From a virus, in IMG/VR virus record IMGVR_UViG_3300036761_000576, positions 1 through 62,973 of that record: a stretch of DNA of 62,973 nucleotides. One strand, written 5' to 3'. This document shows, in pieces, positions 40,734 to 48,778 of this stretch. Within the stretch, counting starts at the first letter, position 1. Each line of letters opens with the position of its first letter. The notes under the pieces are model-generated. The model saw only the letters and a program-made list of their open reading frames with translations, was not told the DNA's origin and made no database searches. Position numbers and translations under genes: made by a program.

Positions 40734-41063
40734 CTAGGCCAACACGTTGAGGTTGGCAGACCGAGCTACGGTCTGCACTCTGCCGCCAACGTGGTACAGC
40801 GTGATTCGTCCTTCGTAGCGCCCAACCGCGAGCGAGTCCAGGCCGCCGAACGGCCACACGAAACGAACATAGCCGCCGGTGAATGGGTTTTCCGGCGCAC
40901 CTGGCACCGTCAACAAGACCGTGATCGTGCCTGGCATTCGCACCAGCATCGCCGCGCTTGAGACATCGGTCAGGTCGATCGGCAGCGAAGTATCGCCGTC
41001 GACCAGGGCGAAGCGGAGATCGGGCAGCGTGTCGCCCTTCACCACGTCGATAATTGAACTCAT
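40734..41063 (-). CDS. BppU-N-like structural protein
   Basis: A 109-residue protein (MSSIIDVVKGDTLPDLRFALVDGDTSLPIDLTDVSSAAMLVRM). The first strands and the pattern of a short ligand-binding beta sandwich agree with the N-terminal domain of baseplate upper proteins (BppU/DUF2479-type). It is coupled to the last of the four paralogues by ATGA. After its stop, 40661-40733 has only an imperfect GCGCCGCTCATGCGGCGC palindrome. Confidence 0.65.
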   Translation of the reverse strand: MSSIIDVVKGDTLPDLRFALVDGDTSLPIDLTDVSSAAMLVRMPGTITVLLTVPGAPENPFTGGYVRFVWPFGGLDSLAVGRYEGRITLYHVGGRVQTVARSANLNVLA

Positions 41064-41671
41064 GCTTTGCTCCCTTGGCCAAAGACGGAGGTGCGGCGCT
41101 CGCGGGCCCTGGTGATGGCGTTCGCCGCCACCGCGGCATACGCCAGCCCTTGCTGCGGATCCGCCCAGATCGTTCCGCGCATCAGCAGCAGCCGAGCCTT
41201 GGCCCCAGAACACAGCGCGTCGTAGTAGTCGTTGAACAGGAAATCAGGCCCCTGCGTCGAGTCACGTGTCGGGCCCAGGATGACGGTGAGAATGAGTTGC
41301 GTCGTCACTGTCGGTTGCGGCAAAACGCAGAATTCTTCCGGCTGCATTTGCGTGACCGCCTCGGGTGTGCCGGCAAGACCCAACCGCCAGCCGTGGAACA
41401 GGCGATCGCACGTCTCTGGCGTGAGCACGCCCAGCTCTCTCCCCGCCACCTGAGCCTCGACGATCTGGTAGACACGCGTGCCAGCGTCGGCCTCGAGCGG
41501 ATAGGACACCAGCCCCGGGGTCAGGAAATAGGCCGGCTGGACCTCTTGCCAAATCTTGCTCTCGGCACAGAAGTCGATCGCCGTGTCGCGGATCGCCTGA
41601 ATAGCGATCGGCGGAGGACAGGCCGCAACCTCTGGTTGCACGCTCGGCAGAAATAGAGTCCAGTCTTTCAC
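41060..41671 (-). CDS. connector-like protein, paralogue 4 of 4
   Basis: A 203-residue protein (MKDWTLFLPSVQPEVAACPPPIAIQAIRDTAIDFCAESKIWQEV). It shares with the next three genes the N-terminal LPxVxPEVxxCPxxxAxxAIRDxAIxFCxxSxIWQE block, the central RLFHGWRLG-type segment and the ATRDSTQGPDFLFNDYYD C-terminal block. Members of this fold join head and tail in podoviruses, usually as one copy. It is the last and most divergent at the C-terminus. Confidence 0.75.
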   Translation of the reverse strand: MKDWTLFLPSVQPEVAACPPPIAIQAIRDTAIDFCAESKIWQEVQPAYFLTPGLVSYPLEADAGTRVYQIVEAQVAGRELGVLTPETCDRLFHGWRLGLAGTPEAVTQMQPEEFCVLPQPTVTTQLILTVILGPTRDSTQGPDFLFNDYYDALCSGAKARLLLMRGTIWADPQQGLAYAAVAANAITRARERRTSVFGQGSKA

Positions 41672-42291
41672 GCCGCGTTCCCCGCTCCACGCAGCTCGAA
41701 TACGTTCTGGTTGCGGTCTTTGGCATCACGTGCATCCTTGCCGAACATCATCGTGTAGACCGCCGCCTGTTGGGGATTCGACCACTTCGCACCGGCCATC
41801 AGCATCAGCGTGGCCTTTGCTTTGGCGCAGATCGTCTCGTAGTAGTCGGCGAACAAGAAGTCGGGTCCGTCGATCGAATCGCGCGTGGGCTGCAAGGCCA
41901 CGGTCAAGATCAGGGACGAACTGCTCGTTGGTTGCGGGATCACTGAGAACTTGTCCGTCTGCACCTGTGAGACAGCTTCGGGTCTCGCCACCACGCCGTT
42001 ACGCCAGCCGTAGAACAGCCGATCCGCCGTTTCCGGAGCGATGACCGCCAATTCCCGGCTGGAAATCTGCGCCTCGACAATCCGCGATACACGGGATCCG
42101 GCCGTCACCACGAAGGCGATCAATACCGGGGTCGAAGTGACGGTGTAGGGCGCTTGCGTCTCCTGCCAGATTTCCGACTCGGTGCAGAAGCGGATGACCG
42201 CGTCCCGAATCGCCCAGGTGGCGAGCGGCAGCGGGCACGCCTCGACCTCGGGCAGCACGTTGGGAAGGTAAGACGTCCACGGCGTTGTCAT
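41668..42291 (-). CDS. connector-like protein, paralogue 3 of 4
   Basis: A 207-residue protein (MTTPWTSYLPNVLPEVEACPLPLATWAIRDAVIRFCTESEIWQETQAPYTVTSTPV). The same blocks as its neighbours; RLFYGWRNG and LQPTRDSIDGPDFLFADYYE are nearly identical to paralogues 1 and 2. Overlaps its neighbours by 4 bp. Confidence 0.78.
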   Translation of the reverse strand: MTTPWTSYLPNVLPEVEACPLPLATWAIRDAVIRFCTESEIWQETQAPYTVTSTPVLIAFVVTAGSRVSRIVEAQISSRELAVIAPETADRLFYGWRNGVVARPEAVSQVQTDKFSVIPQPTSSSSLILTVALQPTRDSIDGPDFLFADYYETICAKAKATLMLMAGAKWSNPQQAAVYTMMFGKDARDAKDRNQNVFELRGAGNAA

Positions 42292-42920
42292 AGGAATTGC
42301 CCTCGCACTCGCGTCACTGCTCGTCCAAACGCGCGGTTTCTACGAGAGCGCGCCTGCACCAGTTGATCGGCCGCCATCTCGCCGTAGATCGCGGCCAGGC
42401 GCGGATTTGCCCACTCTGCTTCGTTCATCAGCATCAACCTGGACTTAGCACCCAGACAGATCGTTTCGTAGTAGTCGTCGAACAAGAAGTCCGGGCCATC
42501 AATGGCATCGCGCGTCGGCTGGAGAGCCACCATCAGCAGCAAGGACGTGGTGGCAACAGGTTGCGGCACGACACTGAATGCATCGGGCCCGATCTGCGTC
42601 ACCGCTTCGATCGTGCCGGTCCGTCCGGTTCTCCAATTCTGGTAGACCTCGTCGCAACGCTCTGGCGTCAGGATGTCGAGTTCCAGGCCATTGACCTGCG
42701 CCGCCATGATCTGTGCCACGCGCGACCCGGTCGCCGTTACAAACTCGTAACTGAGCGGGGTGGACGTAATCGTGTATGGCGCTTGCGTCTCCTGCCAGAT
42801 CTTCGTGTCGGCCAGGAATTTGATCGCCGTTTCCCGTACCGCCCATTGCGCCACCAACATCGGGCACGTTTCGACCTCGGGCAAGATGCCGGGCAGGAAA
42901 GACGTCCAGTTGGCTGCCAT
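42288..42920 (-). CDS. connector-like protein, paralogue 2 of 4
   Basis: About 210 residues from the ATG at 42920 (MAANWTSFLPGILPEVETCPMLVAQWAVRETAIKFLADTKIWQETQAPYTI); the ATG overlaps the preceding TAA by one base. The central motif differs (VYQNWRTG) from its partners (LFYGWRNG). The C-terminal tail (RSRRNRAFGRAVTRVRGQ) is more basic, so subunits could contact DNA or different partners. Confidence 0.78.
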   Translation of the reverse strand: MAANWTSFLPGILPEVETCPMLVAQWAVRETAIKFLADTKIWQETQAPYTITSTPLSYEFVTATGSRVAQIMAAQVNGLELDILTPERCDEVYQNWRTGRTGTIEAVTQIGPDAFSVVPQPVATTSLLLMVALQPTRDAIDGPDFLFDDYYETICLGAKSRLMLMNEAEWANPRLAAIYGEMAADQLVQARSRRNRAFGRAVTRVRGQFL

Positions 42921-43531
42921 TACGCCTTCTTGCGCACGAAGACCGACTTGTTGCGCTCCCGCGCTTCTTGCGAGCGGAGATGAGCCGTCGCCGCATAGAT
43001 CGCTCCCTGTTGGGGATTGGCCCATTCCGCTTCCGGCATGAGCATCAACCGCGACTTAGCACCCGCAGCTAGGTCTTCGTAGTAATCGTCGAACAGGAAG
43101 TCGGGCCCCTGGGTCGAATCGCGGGTGGGCTGCAAGGCCACGGTCAGAATGAGCGAGGCAGTTCCCGTCGGCCGTGGAACGACCGCAAATTTGGTCGTCT
43201 CGACCTGCGCCACGGTGTCGGGCGTGCCCGTGATCCCGTTGCGCCAACCGTAGAACAAGCGGTCAAGGCTCTCTGGCGTAAGCACGGTAATCTGACGTGC
43301 AGAAATTTGTGCCTGGACGATCTTCGCCACGCGAGACCCTGACGTCGTGACGAAATCGTAGGTGATCGGACTCGACGTCAGGTTGTAGGGCGTCTGCGTT
43401 TCCTGCCAGATCAGGCTGTCGACACAGAAGCGAATCGCGGTATCGCGCACGGCCCACAACGCCAGCACCAAGGGACAGGTGCTCACTTCCGGCAGCACAT
43501 CAGGCAGAAAGGTCGACCAGTCTTTGCTCAT
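42920..43531 (-). CDS. connector-like protein, paralogue 1 of 4
   Basis: A 203-residue protein (MSKDWSTFLPDVLPEVSTCPLVLALWAVRDTAIRFCVDSLIWQETQTPYNL). It is the first of the four tandem copies and directly follows the adaptor gene with a 4-bp overlap. The conserved LQPTRDSTQGPDFLFDDYYEDLA block near residue 150 identifies it with paralogues 2-4. Confidence 0.78.
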   Translation of the reverse strand: MSKDWSTFLPDVLPEVSTCPLVLALWAVRDTAIRFCVDSLIWQETQTPYNLTSSPITYDFVTTSGSRVAKIVQAQISARQITVLTPESLDRLFYGWRNGITGTPDTVAQVETTKFAVVPRPTGTASLILTVALQPTRDSTQGPDFLFDDYYEDLAAGAKSRLMLMPEAEWANPQQGAIYAATAHLRSQEARERNKSVFVRKKA

Positions 43532-44148
43532 TGCTTCACCATTTCACTGGCAGCACCAGTGCCGAGTGATGTTTCAAAAGCGGCGCGGAAGAGTGCGGCT
43601 CGCGGCGTCACCACAAACTCGTCGTCCTTCGATTCTGCGCGGAAGATCACGTAGGACTCCAAGGCGGGCTCGTACTGCTCGTTGAGGGGGATGGTGCTGT
43701 TGATGGTCAGAGCGGTGGTGTTCAACTCTGTCCACGAAGCGTCGAGGAGCTGGCCGGCGAGGCTCTTGGGATAGACGTAGAACCTGTTGTTCGGTTGCTT
43801 GCTGGCATCAGCCGGAAAGCGCATCCAGTGCACCGCGGGCCCGGCTGGGTCCGTGCGCCAGCCGGCCCGGTAGGCACGAAAGGTGTCGAAGTCGGCGTAA
43901 GTGATGGCGCCCCCGTTCTGGACCCCATAGACGTCGATCACGAACCAGCCATTCGGGACAATCGTTTGCTCGACGCCCGCCACACAGGTTATGGCACCCG
44001 TGACCGTGAACAGATCAGGCCGCAGCACGCAGGTCTCGCGCAGTCCATCTAGCGCATAGGCCAACAGTTCAGGATCGGGATAGCGAACCTTGTCGGTGTC
44101 GTTCAGCGTCGGCCGCAGCCGGTCGAGAACGGCCTGGAACGTAGCCAT
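43528..44148 (-). CDS. head-tail adaptor (DUF6682-like)
   Basis: A 206-residue protein (MATFQAVLDRLRPTLNDTDKVRYPDPELLAYALDGLRETCVLRPDLF). PDPELLAYALDGLRE, the central beta domain and the C-terminal PLNEQYEPALESYVIFRAESKDDEF correspond to podovirus adaptor proteins that bind under the portal. It is not closely similar to the four paralogues downstream. The position between capsid and connector genes supports the call. Confidence 0.8.
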   Translation of the reverse strand: MATFQAVLDRLRPTLNDTDKVRYPDPELLAYALDGLRETCVLRPDLFTVTGAITCVAGVEQTIVPNGWFVIDVYGVQNGGAITYADFDTFRAYRAGWRTDPAGPAVHWMRFPADASKQPNNRFYVYPKSLAGQLLDASWTELNTTALTINSTIPLNEQYEPALESYVIFRAESKDDEFVVTPRAALFRAAFETSLGTGAASEMVKQ

Positions 44149-44498
44149 CAGTCGTCAACCGTGGTCGCTTTCTTCGCCGCCTTGGCCGCGCGCGCTGCTG
44201 CCATGCGATCGGTCTTGATGGCCTCTACACCGTTGCTCCTGGTCTCGGCCGCCGTGCGCAACGCGGTATCGGCGTCGATCCGCGCTTGCACCGCTGCCGC
44301 CGCGGCCTCTGTCCTGATGTCGGAATAGGGCCTATAACCGGCGCCAATCGACAGAATGGCGTCGTAGTGTTGCTCGTCGGAAACCTCGGCCACGTAGTCC
44401 CCGAGTTCGTTCGGCAAGAAGTGGTAAAACTTGCCGCCATAGGTCATCTTGGTGCCGCCCTTGAACGGCGACACAGTCTGAATGAAACGCGCACGCAT
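44148..44498 (-). CDS. small head-region protein
   Basis: A 116-residue protein (MRARFIQTVSPFKGGTKMTYGGKFYHFLPNELGDYVAEVSDEQHYDAILSI). The N-terminal half is a compact beta domain found in short proteins near phage capsid genes. The C-terminal half is an Ala/Arg/Glu-rich helix. The AKKATTVDD tail runs into the adaptor gene start. Confidence 0.65.
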   Translation of the reverse strand: MRARFIQTVSPFKGGTKMTYGGKFYHFLPNELGDYVAEVSDEQHYDAILSIGAGYRPYSDIRTEAAAAAVQARIDADTALRTAAETRSNGVEAIKTDRMAAARAAKAAKKATTVDD

Positions 44499-44514
44499 GG
44501 GCTACCTCATCCGT

Positions 44515-44543
44515 AAAAAATGGACCGACCAGAAGGCCAGTCC
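44515..44543 (-). terminator. rho-independent terminator after decoration gene 2
   Basis: GGACTGGCC, TTCT loop, GGTCGGTCC followed by TTTTTT on the minus strand; the stem has two G-T pairs. It lies after the second copy of the duplicated gene (44564-45097) and before 44148-44498. Confidence 0.8.
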
Positions 44544-44563
44544 AATTACGTTACCAAGACCGC

Positions 44564-45097
44564 TTAGGCGCCGTACCGCGCTGCCCGATAGAAGAGCTGG
44601 AAGTCGATGCGCCTGATCGTTGCCGGATTGGTCGCCGCGGACGCCACAATGCCCAAACCGATCGAGCGATCCACCAAGGTGGAGGGCGCGATTTGCTGGA
44701 ATGTAGCCAGTGCGCAGCGCGTGTAGGCAGGAGCCTGCAACAGCGTGCTGCCAGAGGCGATGCCTTCCACCCCCACTGTCGCTAACACTCGACCCGCATC
44801 GCCGACCGTTCCCGTCATCAGACCGAGCTTGATGGTGATCGTCGGCGTGCCGTTAGAGTCGAAATCATCATTGGAAAGGATGAAATCGACCGGCACGTGG
44901 TCAGCAGGAAGCACCGCCAACTCGATTAAGTCGTTGATCGCCGGATTGACGCCGGACGCAAAGATGATCGTCCCGGTAACCTCCACCAGATCGCCCGCTT
45001 CGGTGGAGATTACCGACGAATGCCGAAGGGTCTGAATGCCCGTCAGTGCGACGGCGGTCGTCGAGCCCGTTATTTCATTGGTTGCGTAGTACGCCAT
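44564..45097 (-). CDS. decoration-like head protein, tandem copy 2
   Basis: A 177-residue beta-rich protein nearly identical to 45126-45650 over its full length (MAYYATNEITGSTTAVALTGIQTLRHSSVISTEAGD). Differences cluster in short segments (DLVEV versus DVESV, SNGTPTITIK versus SAALITIK). Position behind the major capsid protein and small size suggest a capsid decoration or stabilisation protein; it could assemble as mixed trimers. Function is inferred. Confidence 0.72.
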   Translation of the reverse strand: MAYYATNEITGSTTAVALTGIQTLRHSSVISTEAGDLVEVTGTIIFASGVNPAINDLIELAVLPADHVPVDFILSNDDFDSNGTPTITIKLGLMTGTVGDAGRVLATVGVEGIASGSTLLQAPAYTRCALATFQQIAPSTLVDRSIGLGIVASAATNPATIRRIDFQLFYRAARYGA

Positions 45098-45125
45098 TCG
45101 TTTTCTCCTTCAAGCCGCTGACTGC

Positions 45126-45650
45126 TTAGGCGCCGTACCGCGCTGCCCGATAGAAGAGCTGGAAGTCCAAGCGCCTGATGGTCGCCGGATTGGTCGGTGC
45201 CGCCACGATTCCTATGCCGATCGAGCGATCCGCGGTAGTGCTCGGCGCGATTTGCTGGAAGGTCGCCAGTGCGCAGCGGGTGTAAGCCGCCGCCTGCAAC
45301 AGCGTAGAACCGGAGGCGATGCCTTCCACCCCGACCGTGCCGATCGCGCGCCCAGCGTCACCCACCGCGCCCGTCATCAGACCGAGCTTGATGGTGATGA
45401 GGGCGGCACTGTCGAAGTCGTCGTTCGACAAGATGAAGTCGAGCGGCACGTGGTCGGCCGGCAGCACGGCCAGTTCGATCACATCATTGATCGCCAGGTT
45501 GACGCCGGACGCGAAGATGATCGTCCCGGTCACGGACTCGACATCGCCCGCTTCCGTGGAAATCACCGAAGAATGCCGGAGCGCCTGAATGCCCGTGAGA
45601 GCGGCGGCAGCCGTGCTGCCCGTGATCTCGTTCGTTGCGTAGTACGCCAT
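45126..45650 (-). CDS. decoration-like head protein, tandem copy 1
   Basis: A 174-residue paralogue of the gene at 44564-45097, with a spacer of 28 bp between them. It is the first gene after the capsid terminator. Residues SVISTEAGDVESVTGTIIFASGVN and VGVEGIASGSTLLQAAAYTRCALATFQQIAPST are shared. High DNA similarity implies recent duplication or gene conversion. Confidence 0.72.
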   Translation of the reverse strand: MAYYATNEITGSTAAAALTGIQALRHSSVISTEAGDVESVTGTIIFASGVNLAINDVIELAVLPADHVPLDFILSNDDFDSAALITIKLGLMTGAVGDAGRAIGTVGVEGIASGSTLLQAAAYTRCALATFQQIAPSTTADRSIGIGIVAAPTNPATIRRLDFQLFYRAARYGA

Positions 45651-45677
45651 GATGAAACTCCTTTCGGTGCTGGAATG

Positions 45678-45703
45678 AAAACGGTCGCCCGAGAGCGACC
45701 GTT
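45678..45703 (-). terminator. rho-independent terminator after the capsid gene
   Basis: AACGGTCGC, 6-base loop, GCGACCGTT then TTTCAT on the minus strand: a perfect 9-bp stem with a short U-run between the capsid gene and the first decoration copy. It could set a step-down of expression after the most abundant protein. Confidence 0.78.
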
Positions 45704-45723
45704 GCCGTCAGTACAACCCGAGA

Positions 45724-46833
45724 TCAGCCCGGATCGGCCGCTGCGGACTCGACCGCGATCACTCCGTAGTCCTTGGAGTTGAACGTGGTCTTCTTCATGC
45801 CGCAGATGGTGGACGTCGAGATCACGACCTGGTTGCCGTTGTCCCGCGTTTCCTCGTGCCAGTCGAAGCGCAGACCCGTCCCCGGTGAGCCGAAGGCGCA
45901 CACCGCCGCCTGTTCGCCCAGGAACAGCGACCGACTGGCGGCGAGGTTGGCGCCGGCCCCATAGTCGGTGAAGCGGATCACCGCCTTGTGCTGATGCAGG
46001 ACCACGTTGTTGTACATGGCGAGGCCGCCCTTGAAGATCGGGGAATCGAGGCCGGTCTTGGTCGCCGCCGCCTTCTGGATGTCGAGCCACTGGCCGGTCG
46101 ATGTTGACGTGCGCAGGTTGAACGCATCCCACGGCGTCATGCAGAGCACGTAATGCTCTTCGCCATCGACCATGATCGGCTGGATCTGCGGCGTGCCCTG
46201 CACGCCACCGCCCATCATGTTGGCCTTGGCCACCAAGCGGTCGATCGAGGCCAGAGAGAGCTTGTCGCCGACAACCAAAGTAGCCTTCGACGTGGCCGCA
46301 CCGGAATACAGGATGTGATCCGGAGAATCCGGCGCCACCAGCGAATTGTTGGCAAAGCCGGTGTAGGTCAGCGGAAAGATGTAGTCCGAATTGACGCCAC
46401 GCGCGCCAGACAGGTACATGAAGAACAGCTCATCGAACGCCCTGGCCCACAACTCCGATTCGCGCCGCTTGGCGATCTGGCGCAGATCGTACAGCGTTTT
46501 CTTGCGCGACATGCGTCCACCGGTGTTGACGCCGACCCGCAGTTGGTCGATGTAGACCTGGTCCGTGTAAAACTTTAGGTCCTCTTCTTGGCTTTCCAGC
46601 ACTTGATCGCCTTCGATCGGCTGCATCCGCAGTTGCACGGAGAGATCGTAGGTGATCTGTTCGCCAGCATCGCTCTCCAGTTGCGTGAGCACCTGGATTG
46701 GCATGGACGATGTTTCGCCAACGCCCATGAACTTCTTGTTGAAATACGACTTGCGGGCCATGTCTACGGCCAGCATTCCGCTGAACCGCTTGACAGCTTT
46801 CGGATCATTTAGACCGATGACAGTCTTTGCCAT
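45724..46833 (-). CDS. major capsid protein (N4-gp56-like/DUF4043)
   Basis: A 369-residue protein. The family features are the N-arm (MARKSYFNKKFMG), QITYDLSVQLRMQPIEGDQVLESQEEDLKFYTDQVYIDQLR, RMSRKKTLYDLRQIAKRRESELWARAFDELFFMYLSG and the HYVLCMTPWDAFNLRT domain. These match the HK97-fold N4-gp56 capsid proteins. It comes after the scaffold gene and before the decoration genes, as expected. A hairpin (46884-46899) and 63 untranslated bases precede it, ending in an AAGGAG-type site. Confidence 0.9.
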   Translation of the reverse strand: MAKTVIGLNDPKAVKRFSGMLAVDMARKSYFNKKFMGVGETSSMPIQVLTQLESDAGEQITYDLSVQLRMQPIEGDQVLESQEEDLKFYTDQVYIDQLRVGVNTGGRMSRKKTLYDLRQIAKRRESELWARAFDELFFMYLSGARGVNSDYIFPLTYTGFANNSLVAPDSPDHILYSGAATSKATLVVGDKLSLASIDRLVAKANMMGGGVQGTPQIQPIMVDGEEHYVLCMTPWDAFNLRTSTSTGQWLDIQKAAATKTGLDSPIFKGGLAMYNNVVLHQHKAVIRFTDYGAGANLAASRSLFLGEQAAVCAFGSPGTGLRFDWHEETRDNGNQVVISTSTICGMKKTTFNSKDYGVIAVESAAADPG

Positions 46834-46896
46834 GTGAGTGCTCCTTCGCTAGTGAACGAAGTCGCACTCCTGCGCGACACCAAGCCTCTTTAGAGG

Positions 46897-47091
46897 CTAC
46901 TCGGGCCTGCCCAATTGCCTACGCACAAACGACGTGGGCGGTGGTATTGCGGCAAGCCGCCGAATTTGAACCTCCTTCATCGCCTCGAAACTGAGACGAG
47001 TTTTCTGCCCCGACTTGCTTTCTACGCGGACGATGACACGACCGGAGTCGATGTCTACCCCCTCGCCCACGCGCAAATCGAGCTTTAGCAC
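46897..47091 (-). CDS. CsrA-like RNA-binding protein
   Basis: Sixty-four residues (MLKLDLRVGEGVDIDSGRVIVRVESKSGQKTRLSFEAMKEVQIRRLA). It aligns along its whole first 48 residues with CsrA/RsmA: ML-x-L at the start, RVGE at 7-10, a Gly-Gln before the third strand, and KEVxxxR with the key late Arg. CsrA binds GGA in 5' leaders. Translation control of phage or host mRNAs is plausible; the capsid-gene leader right behind it has GGAG. Similarity is by eye and modest, and the C-terminal 15 residues are unrelated. Confidence 0.55.
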   Translation of the reverse strand: MLKLDLRVGEGVDIDSGRVIVRVESKSGQKTRLSFEAMKEVQIRRLAAIPPPTSFVRRQLGRPE

Positions 47092-47095
47092 CGAC

Positions 47096-47989
47096 TTACG
47101 CTCTCGTTCTCAGATACGCTTCCTCATCAGCGGAACCAAACTTGGCCAGCTCATTTTCAAGCGGGATGCCCGTGAGCTTGTCGAGATGCGCGAAGCGATC
47201 GCCGCCGACATCTGGCAAATCCGCCGCCGGGATCTCGCCCAACGTCTTCGGTGCCATCGCACGCGCCTTGTCCTCGCCCGCCTTCTTGGGTGGTGTGTCG
47301 TCTTTCACAACGGTTGCGCCAGGCGGGTTCTGGCCGTATTCCATCATCACTCGCTTGTGTGAGCGTTCGAGCAGCTCATCGCCGGTAAGATCATCAACGC
47401 CGTCTATCTGCCCTTCCAGAAGCACCGCCTGCATCAGACCTGCATACAGCAAACTTCCTTGTTTGTACTGTCCATGCGTCTTGAAAAAACGCTTCTGTTC
47501 ATGTGCCCAGATTCCATCCTGAACAGCCTTGTTGATGGCCTCCGCATTCACGAATTGACTCTGTGCGACGGAGATATCGCGCATGATCTTGTGATAGGTA
47601 GCTTCTTCCAACTCACCTTCTTCGTATTTCTTGACCGTCGCTGCTGCTTCGGCGTCGTAATCGCGGGCTTCTCCGGTAGGCATGTTCAGCACAAATCCCC
47701 GGTCCTTAGCTTCTGCATCGACCGCGTGGTCAACCTTGGCCGTGGACTCTGCTTTGGCCTTGTCGGTTGCGACTTTTGCGTCAGCCGGTTCGGCCTCGCC
47801 CGCATCGCCGGCTGCGGCAGCTTCTACCGCCTCTTCTTCGTCATCAATTACGTCACCCTCGGCCGCCAACGCAGCCTTCTTCTCCGCGTCGTCTATCTGC
47901 GCGGCGTCGGTCGTTGTGTCTTCGAGTGCCGCGCGTTCCTCTGGGGTAAGTAGCGAGACTTCCGCGTCCGACATACCTTCAATTGACAT
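47096..47989 (-). CDS. scaffolding protein
   Basis: A 297-residue, acidic, helical protein. Residues 1-85 are Asp/Glu/Ala-rich and disordered (DVIDDEEEAVEAAAAGDAGEAEPADAKV). The middle contains long helices (YDAEAAATVKKYEEGELEEATYHKIMRDIS) and the C-terminus has a Lys/Arg-rich part plus short helices. The acidic N-half, helical core and position before the capsid gene are those of podovirus scaffolds. Confidence 0.82.
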   Translation of the reverse strand: MSIEGMSDAEVSLLTPEERAALEDTTTDAAQIDDAEKKAALAAEGDVIDDEEEAVEAAAAGDAGEAEPADAKVATDKAKAESTAKVDHAVDAEAKDRGFVLNMPTGEARDYDAEAAATVKKYEEGELEEATYHKIMRDISVAQSQFVNAEAINKAVQDGIWAHEQKRFFKTHGQYKQGSLLYAGLMQAVLLEGQIDGVDDLTGDELLERSHKRVMMEYGQNPPGATVVKDDTPPKKAGEDKARAMAPKTLGEIPAADLPDVGGDRFAHLDKLTGIPLENELAKFGSADEEAYLRTRA

Positions 47990-48007
47990 GCTTTTTCTCC
48001 TTAAAAG

Positions 48008-48127
48008 TCAGCCCAACCAGTCGCGCATGAACTCGCCTAAGAAGTGGATCGAAGCCGCTGCGCCAACATAGACGGCGACCATGACCCACAGTAGCGACAG
48101 CGCATGGAGCGTTACCGGATCGATCAT
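48008..48127 (-). CDS. 39-residue membrane protein
   Basis: MIDPVTLHALSLLWVMVAVY and the rest of one transmembrane helix (VGAAASIHFLGEFMRDWLG). The ATG overlaps the stop of 48124-48768 (ATGA), and a strong AAGGAG for the scaffold gene follows its stop. Small single-helix proteins at this place are seen in other phages. Function unknown. Confidence 0.6.
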   Translation of the reverse strand: MIDPVTLHALSLLWVMVAVYVGAAASIHFLGEFMRDWLG

Positions 48128-48768
48128 CTCTTGTGATCGTTCTTGTGCTTGTTTTGTTGCGATTGGCGCCCCATCGACCCAAGCTGGAGACCGTAGTGCA
48201 TCAATTTCTCTTCTATTTTTAGAATATGGTGGTAAGGAACCGCCTGGATCAATATCGGATTACTAGCGACAACGACCCCGCCGGCATCCGAGTCGACGGC
48301 GATAAAATCGAGTGACACGTTGTAGGCCTTGCCGGGCGCCCCAGCTCCAGTTTTGACAAGACCGGCAATGTCATTCAGGCCTCTCTGGAACACCGCCAAT
48401 CCATTTGCGTCGATTCCGGCGAAGGTATTGGCGCCCTTGTAAAACAGGCGCCCATCTTGCTTTTTGATTTCGCAGTACATCGTCAGGTCGTTTGCCATCG
48501 CTTGTTCCTTTGGTTGCCCTACCGTTACCCTGCGCACCTTGCCGTCACCTATCCGCTCCCACACTGCGCGAGTGATCCCCATTCCCCGCAGGGATTCGTC
48601 TATGGCCCGGTAGATTTCTGGCGTGAAAGTGCCTTGTGCGCACGAAATGTGAGCTTCTTCGCCGTGGAAGCAACACGTGCAAGAAAACGCGAAAGAGTCG
48701 CCATAATCTCCGACGCCACCGTGGTAGCGGAGTAGCGCGACCAGCGGCTCGACGCTAATCCGCCCCAC
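48124..48768 (-). CDS. fused or dual-start head-region protein
   Basis: A 214-residue frame with two unlike halves. Residues 1-90 (MGRISVEPLVALLRYHGGVGDYGDSFAFSC ... ESLRGMGITRAVWERIGDGKVRR) resemble the acetyltransferase-like short proteins of phage head regions. From an internal in-frame ATG with AAAGGA eight bases upstream (MANDLTMYCEIKKQDGRLFYKGA) a second, beta-rich domain begins. One fused protein, or two made from separate starts, are both possible. Confidence 0.6.
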   Translation of the reverse strand: MGRISVEPLVALLRYHGGVGDYGDSFAFSCTCCFHGEEAHISCAQGTFTPEIYRAIDESLRGMGITRAVWERIGDGKVRRVTVGQPKEQAMANDLTMYCEIKKQDGRLFYKGANTFAGIDANGLAVFQRGLNDIAGLVKTGAGAPGKAYNVSLDFIAVDSDAGGVVVASNPILIQAVPYHHILKIEEKLMHYGLQLGSMGRQSQQNKHKNDHKR

Positions 48769-48778
48769 GGGTCAAACA

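Noticed and set aside
47979-48182. A 67-codon frame overlapping the scaffold start and the small membrane gene
   Set aside because: The better frame there is the 39-residue membrane protein at 48008-48127, with coupling overlaps; this one has no supporting start.
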